In this document: positions 17,049-24,076 of the stretch, one piece after another
How positions within the stretch are numbered: the first letter of the stretch is position 1
Layout of the letters: every line of letters begins with the position of its first letter
Assembly: GCA_045118075.1 (NCBI GenBank)
Contig: JBGUOI010000211.1
Span: 1-28,159 of the forward strand
Reading direction: 5' to 3'
From: Merdiplasma sp045118075
GTDB taxonomy: Bacteria; Bacillota; Clostridia; Lachnospirales; Lachnospiraceae
Length of the DNA: 28,159 nucleotides
Made by a program: the position numbers and the translations under genes
Notes under the pieces: model-generated
The model's input: the letters and a program-made list of their open reading frames with translations, nothing else
What the model was told of the DNA's origin: nothing
The model's database searches: none

Positions 17049-18899
17049 TCATCCGTAGATCTTCCTCCCTTTTTCATCCCCCACCCCGGCAAACCGGCAG
17101 AAGAATGTGTTGGTCACGTCCCGCCATTCCCGGGCGTTGGAAAGCTGTTTTTCCATGCGCTCTTTGATGACGCTGTGGTCCGGTTCCGGGAAGGGCAGTC
17201 TGTCAAGCTGCGCGGCCATCTTTTCGGCAAGTTCATATCCGGTAAAGTGGTCGTCGTAGATGCGCTGCAGCAGCGTGCGGCCATCCTTCATGACAAAGTC
17301 ATAATTCAGGCGGTGGAAGAAGAGCAGATATTCGTCCGGGCAGGTCTTAGGATCCTCATACAAACACCTGATCTTTGGCGGGTACTGGCATACGTAGCCG
17401 GTTCCTGAGGCGGTGCGGTCGATGCCGACCCCATAGCGGTCTGCTTTTGTGTAGGTTCCCCAGACCATGAACTCATAGCCGTAAGGGTTGGGACCGTAAT
17501 GGTTCTCCGGATTGATCATCCAGTTGAGGCCAAGGGGAGATGTGTATAGCTCGTAGACCCGGGCACTCTCCATGAGCAGCGCAGTCAGGTCGTCAAGCGA
17601 AGTTCCTTCAAACCCGTAGGTCAGGGCACTCCAGCGGCGGGTAAGGGCTTCCGGGTCTGCATCGGGATCCCAGGCGAACCGGCCGAAGGCATAGAGGTTC
17701 AGCGCTGCAAAGGGATGACCGGTCCAGTTGTCATCGCGGCCGAGATTGCTGACGGCGGCAACGGCGCTGACCGATTCTTTTCCCATCTCGTCGAAGAGCC
17801 GGCGCCACATGGGCGGCATCGCAAAAATGTCGATCTGCTGGCCGGTGTACTCCTGAGCAAGCTGCAGTTCCATCCCCATTCGGGTGTTCTTCATGCCTAC
17901 AAGCAGGGGGGAAATGGGCTCGCGCACCTGGAAATCATAGGGGCCGTATTTGACCTGCAGGATGACGTTGTCATCGAAGGCACCGTCCATGGGATGATAA
18001 AGATCGTAAGCCGCGCAGGGACGGTCCGTTTCGGTATTACGCCAGTCCTGCATGCAGTTGTAGACGAAGGCCCGCCAGACGAGAACGCCGCCGTAGGGCT
18101 TCAGGGCCCTGGCCAGCATGTTTGCTCCTTCGGCATGGGTGCGTCCGTAAGCGTTGGGGCCGGGGCGGTGCTCAGAATCGGCCTTGACAAGGAAACCGGC
18201 CATATCCGGAACGGCGTGCCACACGTTCTGGGCAAGATGACTCCAGAAATCCGCGACTTTCGGGTCGAGGGGATCGGCGCTGTCAAGCCCGAACTGAAGC
18301 GGCAGCGAAAAGTCGATGCTGATCATGAGCCGTACGCCGAAGGGACGAAGCAGATCCGCCAGAGCAGCCGTTTCCGAAAGCAGGGAGGCAGGCAGCTGCT
18401 GAGCCGGCATGTGAACGTTGACATTGTTGATGCACAGGACATTGATCCCGGCACCGGCCAGCATCCGGCCAAGACGGCGGATGCGGTCAGGCTCATAACA
18501 GAAAGCATCTTTTTCAAACCAGATCGAACGGCCTGCGTAGCCGCGCTCGATGGTTCCGTCCATGTTGTCCCAGCAGTCGATCATCCGCAGGGGATAAAAC
18601 GGAGAGCGCACGCCCGCGGGCAGGGGCTCACCAAGTTCAAGCGCTTCGATCAGGGCATAGGCGCCGTAAAGTACGCCGCGGCTTCCTCCGTGTATAAGAA
18701 TTTTGCTGCCGCTCTCGCTGATAGAAAAGGACTCGCCCATGGACGGGTCCGTTTTGATTCCGACCTGCCGTCCGCAGCCGGAGGAAGCCAGATAGCTTTG
18801 AATCTCAAACAGAGCCATCTCCTCGGGCGTTTTGCACGCCGGGGACGGTTCGCGCGTCAGGGCTCTCTGCCAGCTTCTGCAGTCTCTCCATCCGCTCAT
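17049..18899 (-). CDS. GH67 alpha-glucuronidase
   Basis: Removes 4-O-methyl-glucuronic or glucuronic acid from xylo-oligosaccharides. The 616-residue protein has no signal peptide, as expected for a cytoplasmic enzyme acting on imported oligomers. The GH67 core is unmistakable: GFLVKADSEHRPGP, YGRTHAEGANMLARALKPYGG, VWRAFVYNCMQDWR, ILQVKYGPYDFQVREP and QLAQEYTGQQIDIF. Candidate catalytic residues are E243 (acid) with D322 and E350 (base pair), whose spacing agrees with what I recall of characterised GH67 enzymes. ATG 18899 has AAGGAGG upstream and overlaps the MBL-fold gene stop by 4 bases. The 3' end converges on metH with a 10-base gap and no terminator visible. Confidence 0.93.
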   Translation of the reverse strand: MSGWRDCRSWQRALTREPSPACKTPEEMALFEIQSYLASSGCGRQVGIKTDPSMGESFSISESGSKILIHGGSRGVLYGAYALIEALELGEPLPAGVRSPFYPLRMIDCWDNMDGTIERGYAGRSIWFEKDAFCYEPDRIRRLGRMLAGAGINVLCINNVNVHMPAQQLPASLLSETAALADLLRPFGVRLMISIDFSLPLQFGLDSADPLDPKVADFWSHLAQNVWHAVPDMAGFLVKADSEHRPGPNAYGRTHAEGANMLARALKPYGGVLVWRAFVYNCMQDWRNTETDRPCAAYDLYHPMDGAFDDNVILQVKYGPYDFQVREPISPLLVGMKNTRMGMELQLAQEYTGQQIDIFAMPPMWRRLFDEMGKESVSAVAAVSNLGRDDNWTGHPFAALNLYAFGRFAWDPDADPEALTRRWSALTYGFEGTSLDDLTALLMESARVYELYTSPLGLNWMINPENHYGPNPYGYEFMVWGTYTKADRYGVGIDRTASGTGYVCQYPPKIRCLYEDPKTCPDEYLLFFHRLNYDFVMKDGRTLLQRIYDDHFTGYELAEKMAAQLDRLPFPEPDHSVIKERMEKQLSNAREWRDVTNTFFCRFAGVGDEKGRKIYG

Positions 18900-19699
18900 T
18901 TTCTTTCCTCCTTAGCTGCATTGCGTTTTTCGGGATCGAAGACGATCACCTGATCGGGGGCCGGGTAAGCCTCACAGGTCGGCCTTCCCACAACAAGACC
19001 GGTATCGACCGGAACCGCCCGGTCAAGCACCTCGTCCGACATCCTCTCAAAAAAGTCATCGATCATGAAACGGTCGTAAAGATCCATTCTGTGCGGACAC
19101 AGGACTTTCCGGAAGGGAAGGTCCAGGATATCGAGCATGTTTTTGCGCAGCGTCTGGACAGGAAGTGCCTCCGGGAAAAAGATCCATGTGCAGGGATTCC
19201 AGTCGTCGCCCGTAAGCAGCAGCTCGAGTTCGGGAACAAACACCACCGCGGAGCCGGGCGTATGGCCGGGGCAGGGAATCACACGCGCCGTCAGGCCGCC
19301 CAGGTCAAAGGTTTTCTCCCCGATGGGGATCCAGGTGCCCATGGGCCGCTCCAGATAAGTTTTTTCGTCGACGAAAATCCCCTTTGCGGCGGCATCCGCC
19401 AGTACTTTTTTTCTCCACCGAATGCCCGTGTATTCTTTGGCCGTCTCCAGCTCCGCTTCCTGGATATAGACTGGATCAAATTCATACGCACCGAGCGCAT
19501 GATCATGATGGGCGTGAGTCAGCACCAGGCCAAGCGGTTTGTCCGTGATCGTGCGGATGTAGGAGAGAAGACTGCCAAGGCCGTATCCGGCGTCCACCAG
19601 CAGTGCCGATTCTTCTCCAACCAGCAGTGTAACGCATACATCCATCTCATCCGAGATGTGCCAGACACCGGGCAGATATTCATTACCTTCGAATTTCAT
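18896..19699 (-). CDS. Metallo-beta-lactamase-fold hydrolase
   Basis: A 267-residue MBL-fold protein with the complete metal-binding set: THAHHDHALG (HxHxDH) near residue 60, PCPGHTPGSAV near 140, LLTGDDW near 158 and CPHRMDLYD near 200. Substrate is unknown. It is first in a two-gene unit with the GH67 enzyme, so action on a uronate ester or lactone is possible but is inference. Start ATG 19699 is chosen because AGGAGG lies 9 bases upstream. The open frame runs on to 20143 only because the antisense of the tRNA region lacks stops. Confidence 0.88.
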   Translation of the reverse strand: MKFEGNEYLPGVWHISDEMDVCVTLLVGEESALLVDAGYGLGSLLSYIRTITDKPLGLVLTHAHHDHALGAYEFDPVYIQEAELETAKEYTGIRWRKKVLADAAAKGIFVDEKTYLERPMGTWIPIGEKTFDLGGLTARVIPCPGHTPGSAVVFVPELELLLTGDDWNPCTWIFFPEALPVQTLRKNMLDILDLPFRKVLCPHRMDLYDRFMIDDFFERMSDEVLDRAVPVDTGLVVGRPTCEAYPAPDQVIVFDPEKRNAAKEERK

Positions 19700-19729
19700 A
19701 AGAGAAAGCCTCCTGTATAAATGATCTGG

Positions 19730-19737
19730 TAACGTTA
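19730..19737. promoter_or_regulatory. Candidate LacI-type operator core upstream of the MBL/GH67 unit
   Basis: TAACGTTA is an 8-bp perfect palindrome with the central CG typical of LacI/GalR operators. It sits just downstream of the predicted transcription start of the MBL-GH67 unit, where a bound repressor would block transcription. No LacI gene is in the window. Confidence 0.4.
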
Positions 19738-19746
19738 ATATAAAAA

Positions 19747-19774
19747 AGCATAGCATAAAGCTTTTAGCTTGCAA
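19747..19774 (-). promoter_or_regulatory. Candidate promoter of the MBL/GH67 unit
   Basis: On the minus strand: TTGCAA, 16-base spacer, TATGCT. The spacer holds an interrupted palindrome (AAGCT-AAA-AGCTT). The leader to the MBL start is about 40 bases. Confidence 0.45.
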
Positions 19775-19798
19775 ATACATAAGTTTTTGAACAGGCGC

Positions 19799-19827
19799 TT
19801 GACGGGTGGGAACAAAAATGATATCAT
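19799..19827 (+). promoter_or_regulatory. Promoter of the tRNA-Pro gene
   Basis: TTGACG, 17-base spacer, TATCAT, about 80 bases before the tRNA. The leader contains two small hairpins (19842-19860 and CAGAC-ataa-GTCTG at 19893-19906) that would be removed during processing. Confidence 0.6.
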
Positions 19828-19909
19828 AATCAAGCTGACAGTTTCGGAGCGCATCCGAAAACGCCCCATAAAAAGAGACTGTGAGTGGAAAACAGACATA
19901 AGTCTGGAT

Positions 19910-19983
19910 CGATGCGTGGCTCAGTTTGGTAGAGCGCTGCGTTCGGGACGCAGAGGTCGCAAGTTCAAATCTTGTCGCATCGA
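19910..19983 (+). tRNA. tRNA-Pro (anticodon CGG)
   Basis: A 74-base cloverleaf. Acceptor CGATGCG pairs with CGCATCG, the D stem is GCTC/GAGC, the anticodon stem CTGCG/CGCAG holds the loop TTCGGGA (anticodon CGG), the T arm is GCAAG-TTCAAAT-CTTGT with one G-U pair, and the discriminator is A. The CCA end is not encoded. The integrase gene lies just past the 3' end, making this tRNA the likely integration target. Confidence 0.95.
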
Positions 19984-19995
19984 CGTAAAGGAAAT

Positions 19996-20027
19996 GCCGT
20001 AAACTCAAGGGTTTGCGGCGTTTTTCT
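19996..20027 (+). terminator. Terminator after tRNA-Pro
   Basis: GCCGTAAACT-CAAG-GGTTTGCGGC (10-bp stem with wobble pairs) followed by a T run. It lies 12 bases after the tRNA. Confidence 0.85.
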
Positions 20028-20065
20028 TTTGCCTGGAAAAGAGATTTCAAACGGGAAAAACCGGG

Positions 20066-20087
20066 ATTTGATGAACATTTGATGAAC
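20066..20087. repeat. Tandem 11-bp direct repeat near the att end
   Basis: ATTTGATGAAC occurs twice without a gap between the tRNA 3' end and the integrase gene. The position and helical-turn period fit arm-type binding sites of a tyrosine integrase. This is inference. Confidence 0.55.
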
Positions 20088-20107
20088 GTCTGAATCGGGC
20101 AGAGATG

Positions 20108-20158
20108 AAAAAGTACAGGCAGATGTCGAAAAACAACGGACATTTGCCTGTACTTTTT
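20108..20158. terminator. Bidirectional terminator between tRNA-Pro and integrase
   Basis: A near-perfect 20-bp inverted repeat (AAAAAGTACAGGCAGATGTC and its complement with one G-U) around an 11-base loop. A-rich and T-rich edges let it act on both strands, ending integrase transcription from the right and tRNA read-through from the left. Confidence 0.85.
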
Positions 20159-20211
20159 ATGATTGCGGGGGATATGAAAAGGTGGTTTCTGCGTCAGCTT
20201 CTTATCTCATA

Positions 20212-21519
20212 TCACACTGATTCTGTATCACACTGACCCGGAGCTTCATCCTGACCAGAAAAGAACAGAGATCCCAGAGTGTCTGCAGTCTGCTGGTCAG
20301 CGCTGCGGAGAGCATGAGCGTAGATATCCATGGTGGTACCGATCTCGGAGTGCCCCAGCCGGGAGGAGACCGTCTTCATGTTGATATTGTTTGCGATCAT
20401 GAGTGTCGCATTGGTGTGACGCAGGCCATGGAGCGTGATCTCAGGGAGCTTGTCCTCATGATCCTTGTTGTACCGGCGAATGATTTTTTTAAATACTTTG
20501 TTGGGAGTCGAGACATCCAGCTTCTCCCCATTGTCCTGGGTGAAAACGTAGTCGCCATCCTGCCAGTAGCTGCCGACAGACCGCCGGTACGCGTCCTGTT
20601 CCGTCTGCCACTGCTTCATCATGTCCATGACCTGAACAGGCAGGGTGACAAGCCGGTTGGATGTATTTGATTTCGGTTCCTTGATAATCACGCCCTGTTT
20701 TGTCCTTGCGGCAGCTTTGGAGATATCGATGGTATGATTATCATAATCCACATCTTCCCAGGTTAACGCAATGAGTTCACCGCGCCGAAAGCCGGCAAAT
20801 AGCGTAACGTAAAACAGAACCTTGTACTTAAGGGGAACGGTTTTCACGTCAACGTGTTTATTGCCGGGCTGCCCATCCTTTTTCCTTCTTCCCCCGTGTG
20901 CCACGGTATAAGGCTCTTCCAGATACTGGAAAAACGTTTCTGTCTGTTCGAGCGTAAAGCATTTGACTTTGGAGCTCTTTTCTACCTTTGGCGGTTTTAT
21001 TCTGGTACAGGGGTTGGTTTCGATCAACTGCCACTGAACAGCCGTGCTCAGGCTGCTGGATACGATCTGATGGATCCTTTTGATCGTGTTATTCGAGTAA
21101 TTCTTATGCTTTCCGTTCTTCTCGTATCCCTTCTCGCTCATTTCCCGGTACAGGCGCTGCAGGTGGAGCGGCGTGATCTCCGTGAGTTTCAGATGCCCGA
21201 TTGCGGGACTGAGCGTTTTCTGAAAAGCGGTGTCGTTTCTTTCATACGTAGTCGGAGACAGCTGTTTGCGTACATATTCTTCCATCCAGATCTTCCAGTA
21301 TTCCTGATACGTGATCTTTTCGCCTTTCAGGTATTTCCCGCTTTTCACCCTGTCTTCGAATTCATAAACAAACTTTTCAAGGGCCTTCTGATTCTTTTTT
21401 TCGGTTTTTGAAGGATCAGGAACGAATGTCGCCGTCTCCCTGATCTGCCTGCCGTCCGGACGGCGCCCGTTGCTGACGGTAATGAAATAAGTGTTGCCAC
21501 GCTTCGTGACAGATGCCAT
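20212..21519 (-). CDS. int: Tyrosine recombinase (site-specific integrase)
   Basis: Integrates and excises the element at its attachment site. The 435-residue protein has an arm-type DNA-binding N-terminus (MASVTKRGNTYFITVSNGRR), a SAM-like core-binding domain (about residues 65-190) and a catalytic domain with the full set: Arg in FAGFRRGELIAL, Lys in KEPKSNTS, HGLRH, GH in SRLGHSEIGTT and the nucleophile Tyr in MDIYAHAL. ATG 21519 is preceded by AGGAGA. It lies 15 bases downstream of the XRE gene on the same strand, so the two are co-transcribed. No truncation is seen. Confidence 0.96.
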   Translation of the reverse strand: MASVTKRGNTYFITVSNGRRPDGRQIRETATFVPDPSKTEKKNQKALEKFVYEFEDRVKSGKYLKGEKITYQEYWKIWMEEYVRKQLSPTTYERNDTAFQKTLSPAIGHLKLTEITPLHLQRLYREMSEKGYEKNGKHKNYSNNTIKRIHQIVSSSLSTAVQWQLIETNPCTRIKPPKVEKSSKVKCFTLEQTETFFQYLEEPYTVAHGGRRKKDGQPGNKHVDVKTVPLKYKVLFYVTLFAGFRRGELIALTWEDVDYDNHTIDISKAAARTKQGVIIKEPKSNTSNRLVTLPVQVMDMMKQWQTEQDAYRRSVGSYWQDGDYVFTQDNGEKLDVSTPNKVFKKIIRRYNKDHEDKLPEITLHGLRHTNATLMIANNINMKTVSSRLGHSEIGTTMDIYAHALRSADQQTADTLGSLFFSGQDEAPGQCDTESV

Positions 21520-21534
21520 ATGATCATCTCCTGA

Positions 21535-22074
21535 CTATAAAAGATATTCAGGTATCTGTGTCAGATCTGTCAGATAGTTGATCACCTTGCTCAGTCCTTC
21601 AATATTCATCATCCCGCATAAGCCGATAATGATCTGTGTTTTGCCGGTATAAATATCGCCGTCTATTGTGCCTGGCTGCGTGAGCGATAACTGCCGGTAT
21701 GTTTCGTCAAATAATACATTTTGAGCCAGCAGGTCTTCTCTGAAGGAAGCATTGAATTTCCTGACGTTTTCCTTCGTCACGTTTTCCGGATTGTCCAGAA
21801 GACGTGAATTCTTATCATGTTCCCGCTGGATCTGATCAAGGGTTATTGAGACATCAGAGAAGCGCTGCATGAATTCTTCATCACTGGGAATCAAATCCTC
21901 TACAGGTATTTTTAATCCGGCTGCAATCCTCTGTAATGTATCGAGCTTGGGACTCTGCCGTCCGGATTCATATTTTCTGATGTTCGCCTCATTGATCCCG
22001 CATTTCTCGCCAAGTTTCTTCTGTGTCAGATGCTTTGTTTTACGTGCATGTTTTATTTTTTCGCCAACTGTCAT
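21535..22074 (-). CDS. XRE-family (Cro/cI-type) regulator of the element
   Basis: A 179-residue protein with an N-terminal helix-turn-helix (LTQKKLGEKCGINEANIRKYESGRQSPKLDTL). Its C-terminal part is not recognised and ends LTDLTQIPEYLL, resembling other element-borne XRE proteins. ATG 22074 has AAAGGAGG with 6-base spacing; the longer open frame upstream has no start signal. It is transcribed leftward with the integrase from the switch region at 22156-22211, where it is the obvious candidate to bind the repeated operators. Confidence 0.9.
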   Translation of the reverse strand: MTVGEKIKHARKTKHLTQKKLGEKCGINEANIRKYESGRQSPKLDTLQRIAAGLKIPVEDLIPSDEEFMQRFSDVSITLDQIQREHDKNSRLLDNPENVTKENVRKFNASFREDLLAQNVLFDETYRQLSLTQPGTIDGDIYTGKTQIIIGLCGMMNIEGLSKVINYLTDLTQIPEYLL

Positions 22075-22155
22075 GACCCACCTCCTTTGATTTGACGAAA
22101 AAAGTATAGCACACGGGATAAAAGAATAACAGATTGAAAATAATCTTTTTTGCTG

Positions 22156-22211
22156 TTGACAGATACGACACGACCTGTTAACATGGTAACAGATACGAAA
22201 CAACCTGTCAA
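22156..22211. promoter_or_regulatory. Face-to-face promoter switch with duplicated operators
   Basis: Plus strand: TTGACA (22156-22161), 17 bases, TAACAT (22179-22184), driving the HTH/replication/relaxase side. Minus strand: TTGACA (22211-22206), 17 bases, TACCAT (22188-22183), driving xre-int. The -10 boxes overlap by two bases, so one RNA polymerase should exclude the other. Each spacer is filled by a copy of a 20-bp element starting ACAGATACGA and ending ACCTGT (22159-22178 and 22189-22208; 18 of 20 bases alike), exactly 30 bp apart. The whole block is a dyad centred between 22183 and 22184 (TTGACAG/CTGTCAA at the edges, CTGTTAACA/TGGTAACAG inside). Confidence 0.75.
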
Positions 22212-22290
22212 GAGGGTGAGAACAAACTGACAGGAGAAAAAACAGGTATCTGCATACAAATATCATTTTTCAGGAAGGGGGTGACATCAG

Positions 22291-22503
22291 ATGACCGGAA
22301 GTACAATGAGTATTCCTACCATGTATACGATTAATGCGGCAAAGCGGGCAACAGGGTTATCTTACGACTATATCCGGAAGCTTTGTCTTTCCGACAAGAT
22401 TGTATATGTACGGGCAGGAAACAAGTATCTGGTGAACATGGAGAAACTGATTGATTTTCTGAATTCCGGAGAGAGAAGCATTCTTTCGGCTCAGGACGGA
22501 TGA
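22291..22503 (+). CDS. Small excisionase-like helix-turn-helix protein
   Basis: A 70-residue protein with a MerR/excisionase-type DNA-binding pattern: YTINAAKRATGLSYDYIRKLCLSDKIVYVRAGNKYLVNMEKLIDFLN. It is the first gene rightward of the promoter switch, the usual place for a directionality factor that helps the integrase excise the element. A purine-rich GGAAGGGGG precedes ATG 22291; an internal ATG at 22306 is possible. Assignment as Xis rests on fold and position only. Confidence 0.75.
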   Translation: MTGSTMSIPTMYTINAAKRATGLSYDYIRKLCLSDKIVYVRAGNKYLVNMEKLIDFLNSGERSILSAQDG

Positions 22504-22672
22504 AGAGTCGGGAAAATCTGTGAGGAGACCAGCCATGTACAGTAAAGGTAAAGAAAAAGCCTTCCCCAGGCAGAGGGAAGGCCGGGACACATCAGCATTC
22601 GGAGAATGTGACGCATCAGTCAATGGTAAAGTATCACAGTCTCCGGCAAATAACAAGGAGGTGAAATGCTAT

Positions 22673-23599
22673 ATGGCCGAAAGGCGCATGTTTTCGCAGA
22701 AAGTAGTGCAGAGTGCACGATTCCTGAAAATGCCGAAATCAACGCAGTGTCTTTATTTCCATCTGGGACTGAGGGCAGATGATGATGGAGTGGTAGAGGC
22801 GTACTCTGTGATGAATCTGATCAAGGCAGATGAAGATGATCTCAGAATTCTGGTCGCAAAGGGTTTTGTAAAAATTCTGAATGAGGATCTGGTTACCTAT
22901 CTGATCGACTGGCCGGAGCAGAACAAAATCCGGGCAGATCGGAAGCAGGACAGCCGTTACAAACCTCTTCTGCTGGAAATGATGCCCGATCTGCAGCTTC
23001 AGGAGAAAACGGAAAGATCGGATACCAGAAAGAAAAGAAAAAGCGGACAGTCCATGGACGGTCCATGGCCCGCACAGTATAGGGTAGTTGAGGACAGTTC
23101 AGGAAAGGACAGTGTAGGAAAAGACAGTACAGGGAAGGGGAGTGGAAGTTGTACCGGGAAGGATCCGCCTGGAAATGCAGTTATTACTGCTGCAGCAACT
23201 GCAACAACCGTCCCGGAAAAAATGACGGAGAAAATACTGTTCATACCACAAAAGGACGAGAGTGGCCTGATGAGGTTTTCGCTCGGAAATGAAAGTATTT
23301 CCGAAGCAGAGTATCAGGCACTGCTCAGGGCACATCGGAAAGAGTATGTGGACGATGTGATTCGCAGGATACTTGAAACGCCATACATGAACTGTCTGAA
23401 TTTGGAAACAATAGAACAATGGGTGAGAGAAACGGAGCAGCGTATGGCAGCACTGTCTTCTTTGCCGGCGAGGCAGATCCGTCAAAGGATATCAGGCAGG
23501 AATTCGTTTCATAATTTTCCGCAGAGAACTTATGACTATGATGCGTTGGAGCGTCAGCTTTTGAGAACAGACAATATGGCAGTGGCACAGGAAGGATAA
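22673..23599 (+). CDS. Phage-type replisome organizer / replication initiation protein
   Basis: A 308-residue protein. Its N-terminus (MAERRMFSQKVVQSARFLKMP, LYFHLGLRADDDGVVEAY) matches the winged-helix domain of replisome organizers found in phages and mobile elements of Firmicutes. The middle is a low-complexity linker built on repeats of (S/V/T)GKDS (about residues 140-165). A C-terminal region with NSFHNFPQRTYDYDALERQLL resembles DnaD-type tails that contact the host helicase loader. ATG 22673 is chosen from the family start and an AAGGAGG 11 bases upstream. A second in-frame ATG at 22535 with its own GAGGAG would add 46 residues. Role: starting replication of the excised circle. Confidence 0.82.
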   Translation: MAERRMFSQKVVQSARFLKMPKSTQCLYFHLGLRADDDGVVEAYSVMNLIKADEDDLRILVAKGFVKILNEDLVTYLIDWPEQNKIRADRKQDSRYKPLLLEMMPDLQLQEKTERSDTRKKRKSGQSMDGPWPAQYRVVEDSSGKDSVGKDSTGKGSGSCTGKDPPGNAVITAAATATTVPEKMTEKILFIPQKDESGLMRFSLGNESISEAEYQALLRAHRKEYVDDVIRRILETPYMNCLNLETIEQWVRETEQRMAALSSLPARQIRQRISGRNSFHNFPQRTYDYDALERQLLRTDNMAVAQEG

Positions 23600-23659
23600 A
23601 TGATGGAGGGATGAAAAACGCTCGCCAAATAAAAGAATAAAGCTTTTCGAAGAATGATG

Positions 23660-23709
23660 AAAAACGCAGTTTCCGTGTGCCGGTAAGGATGCATGGGAAC
23701 TGCGTTTTT
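23660..23709 (+). terminator. Long-stem terminator after the replication gene
   Basis: A 15-bp stem (AAAAACGCAGTT... paired with AACTGCGTTTTT, one G-U) around a 20-base loop, ending in a T run. It is the first hairpin of the structured region before the relaxase gene. Confidence 0.7.
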
Positions 23710-23713
23710 TCAG

Positions 23714-24027
23714 GAACGCCTTTGGCGTTCTTGCCGCGCCGCGTTCGGGGCGAAGCCCCTTTCGCTTCTGCGCGCGGTGCGCGATGGGCGATAAGCCGGA
23801 GCCCCTGATGAGCGTGGACGTAATCATCGGGGCTTCCGGTGATCGTGCATGACGAAGGACCGCAGGTCCTGAGGCTGCAACAACCAGATAGCAGGAAATG
23901 CGCTGGTTGCTGCATAGCGGGTCGAGGGCGTAGCGCCTCGCCCAATAGAGATGATGAGAATCGTCATCTCGTATTGGGTATTGCCTGCCGTGAGAAGTAA
24001 CGTGTCGGTGAAAATTGATGAGGCAGG
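23714..24027. other. Hairpin array upstream of the relaxase: candidate oriT or structured RNA
   Basis: No convincing gene lies in 23600-24076. Instead there are consecutive inverted repeats. Five have exactly 3-base loops: GAACGCC-ttt-GGCGTTC (23714-23730), GGGGC-gaa-GCCCC (23747-23759), CGCGC-ggt-GCGCG (23771-23783), AGGACC-gca-GGTCCT (23856-23870) and the GGCG-tag-CGCC hairpin (23923-23940). Four are longer: 23796-23839, 23876-23914, 23941-23978, and CCTGCC/GGCAGG spanning 23984-24027. The position directly before a MobV-type relaxase gene is where oriT lies in that family. A long transcribed RNA fold is the alternative. Confidence 0.55.
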
Positions 24028-24076
24028 GGGGCCATGGATCACTGACGGAATTGATGAATTAACGGGAGGAGAGATG

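Noticed and set aside
18896..20143. Longer version of the MBL protein reaching through the tRNA
   Set aside because: The upstream 148 codons run over the antisense tRNA and its terminators. The AGGAGG-preceded ATG at 19699 matches the start of the MBL fold.
23325..23945. Minus-strand ORF across the hairpin array
   Set aside because: Its sequence merely reflects the GC-rich inverted repeats and the antisense of the replication gene. No ribosome binding site or domain.
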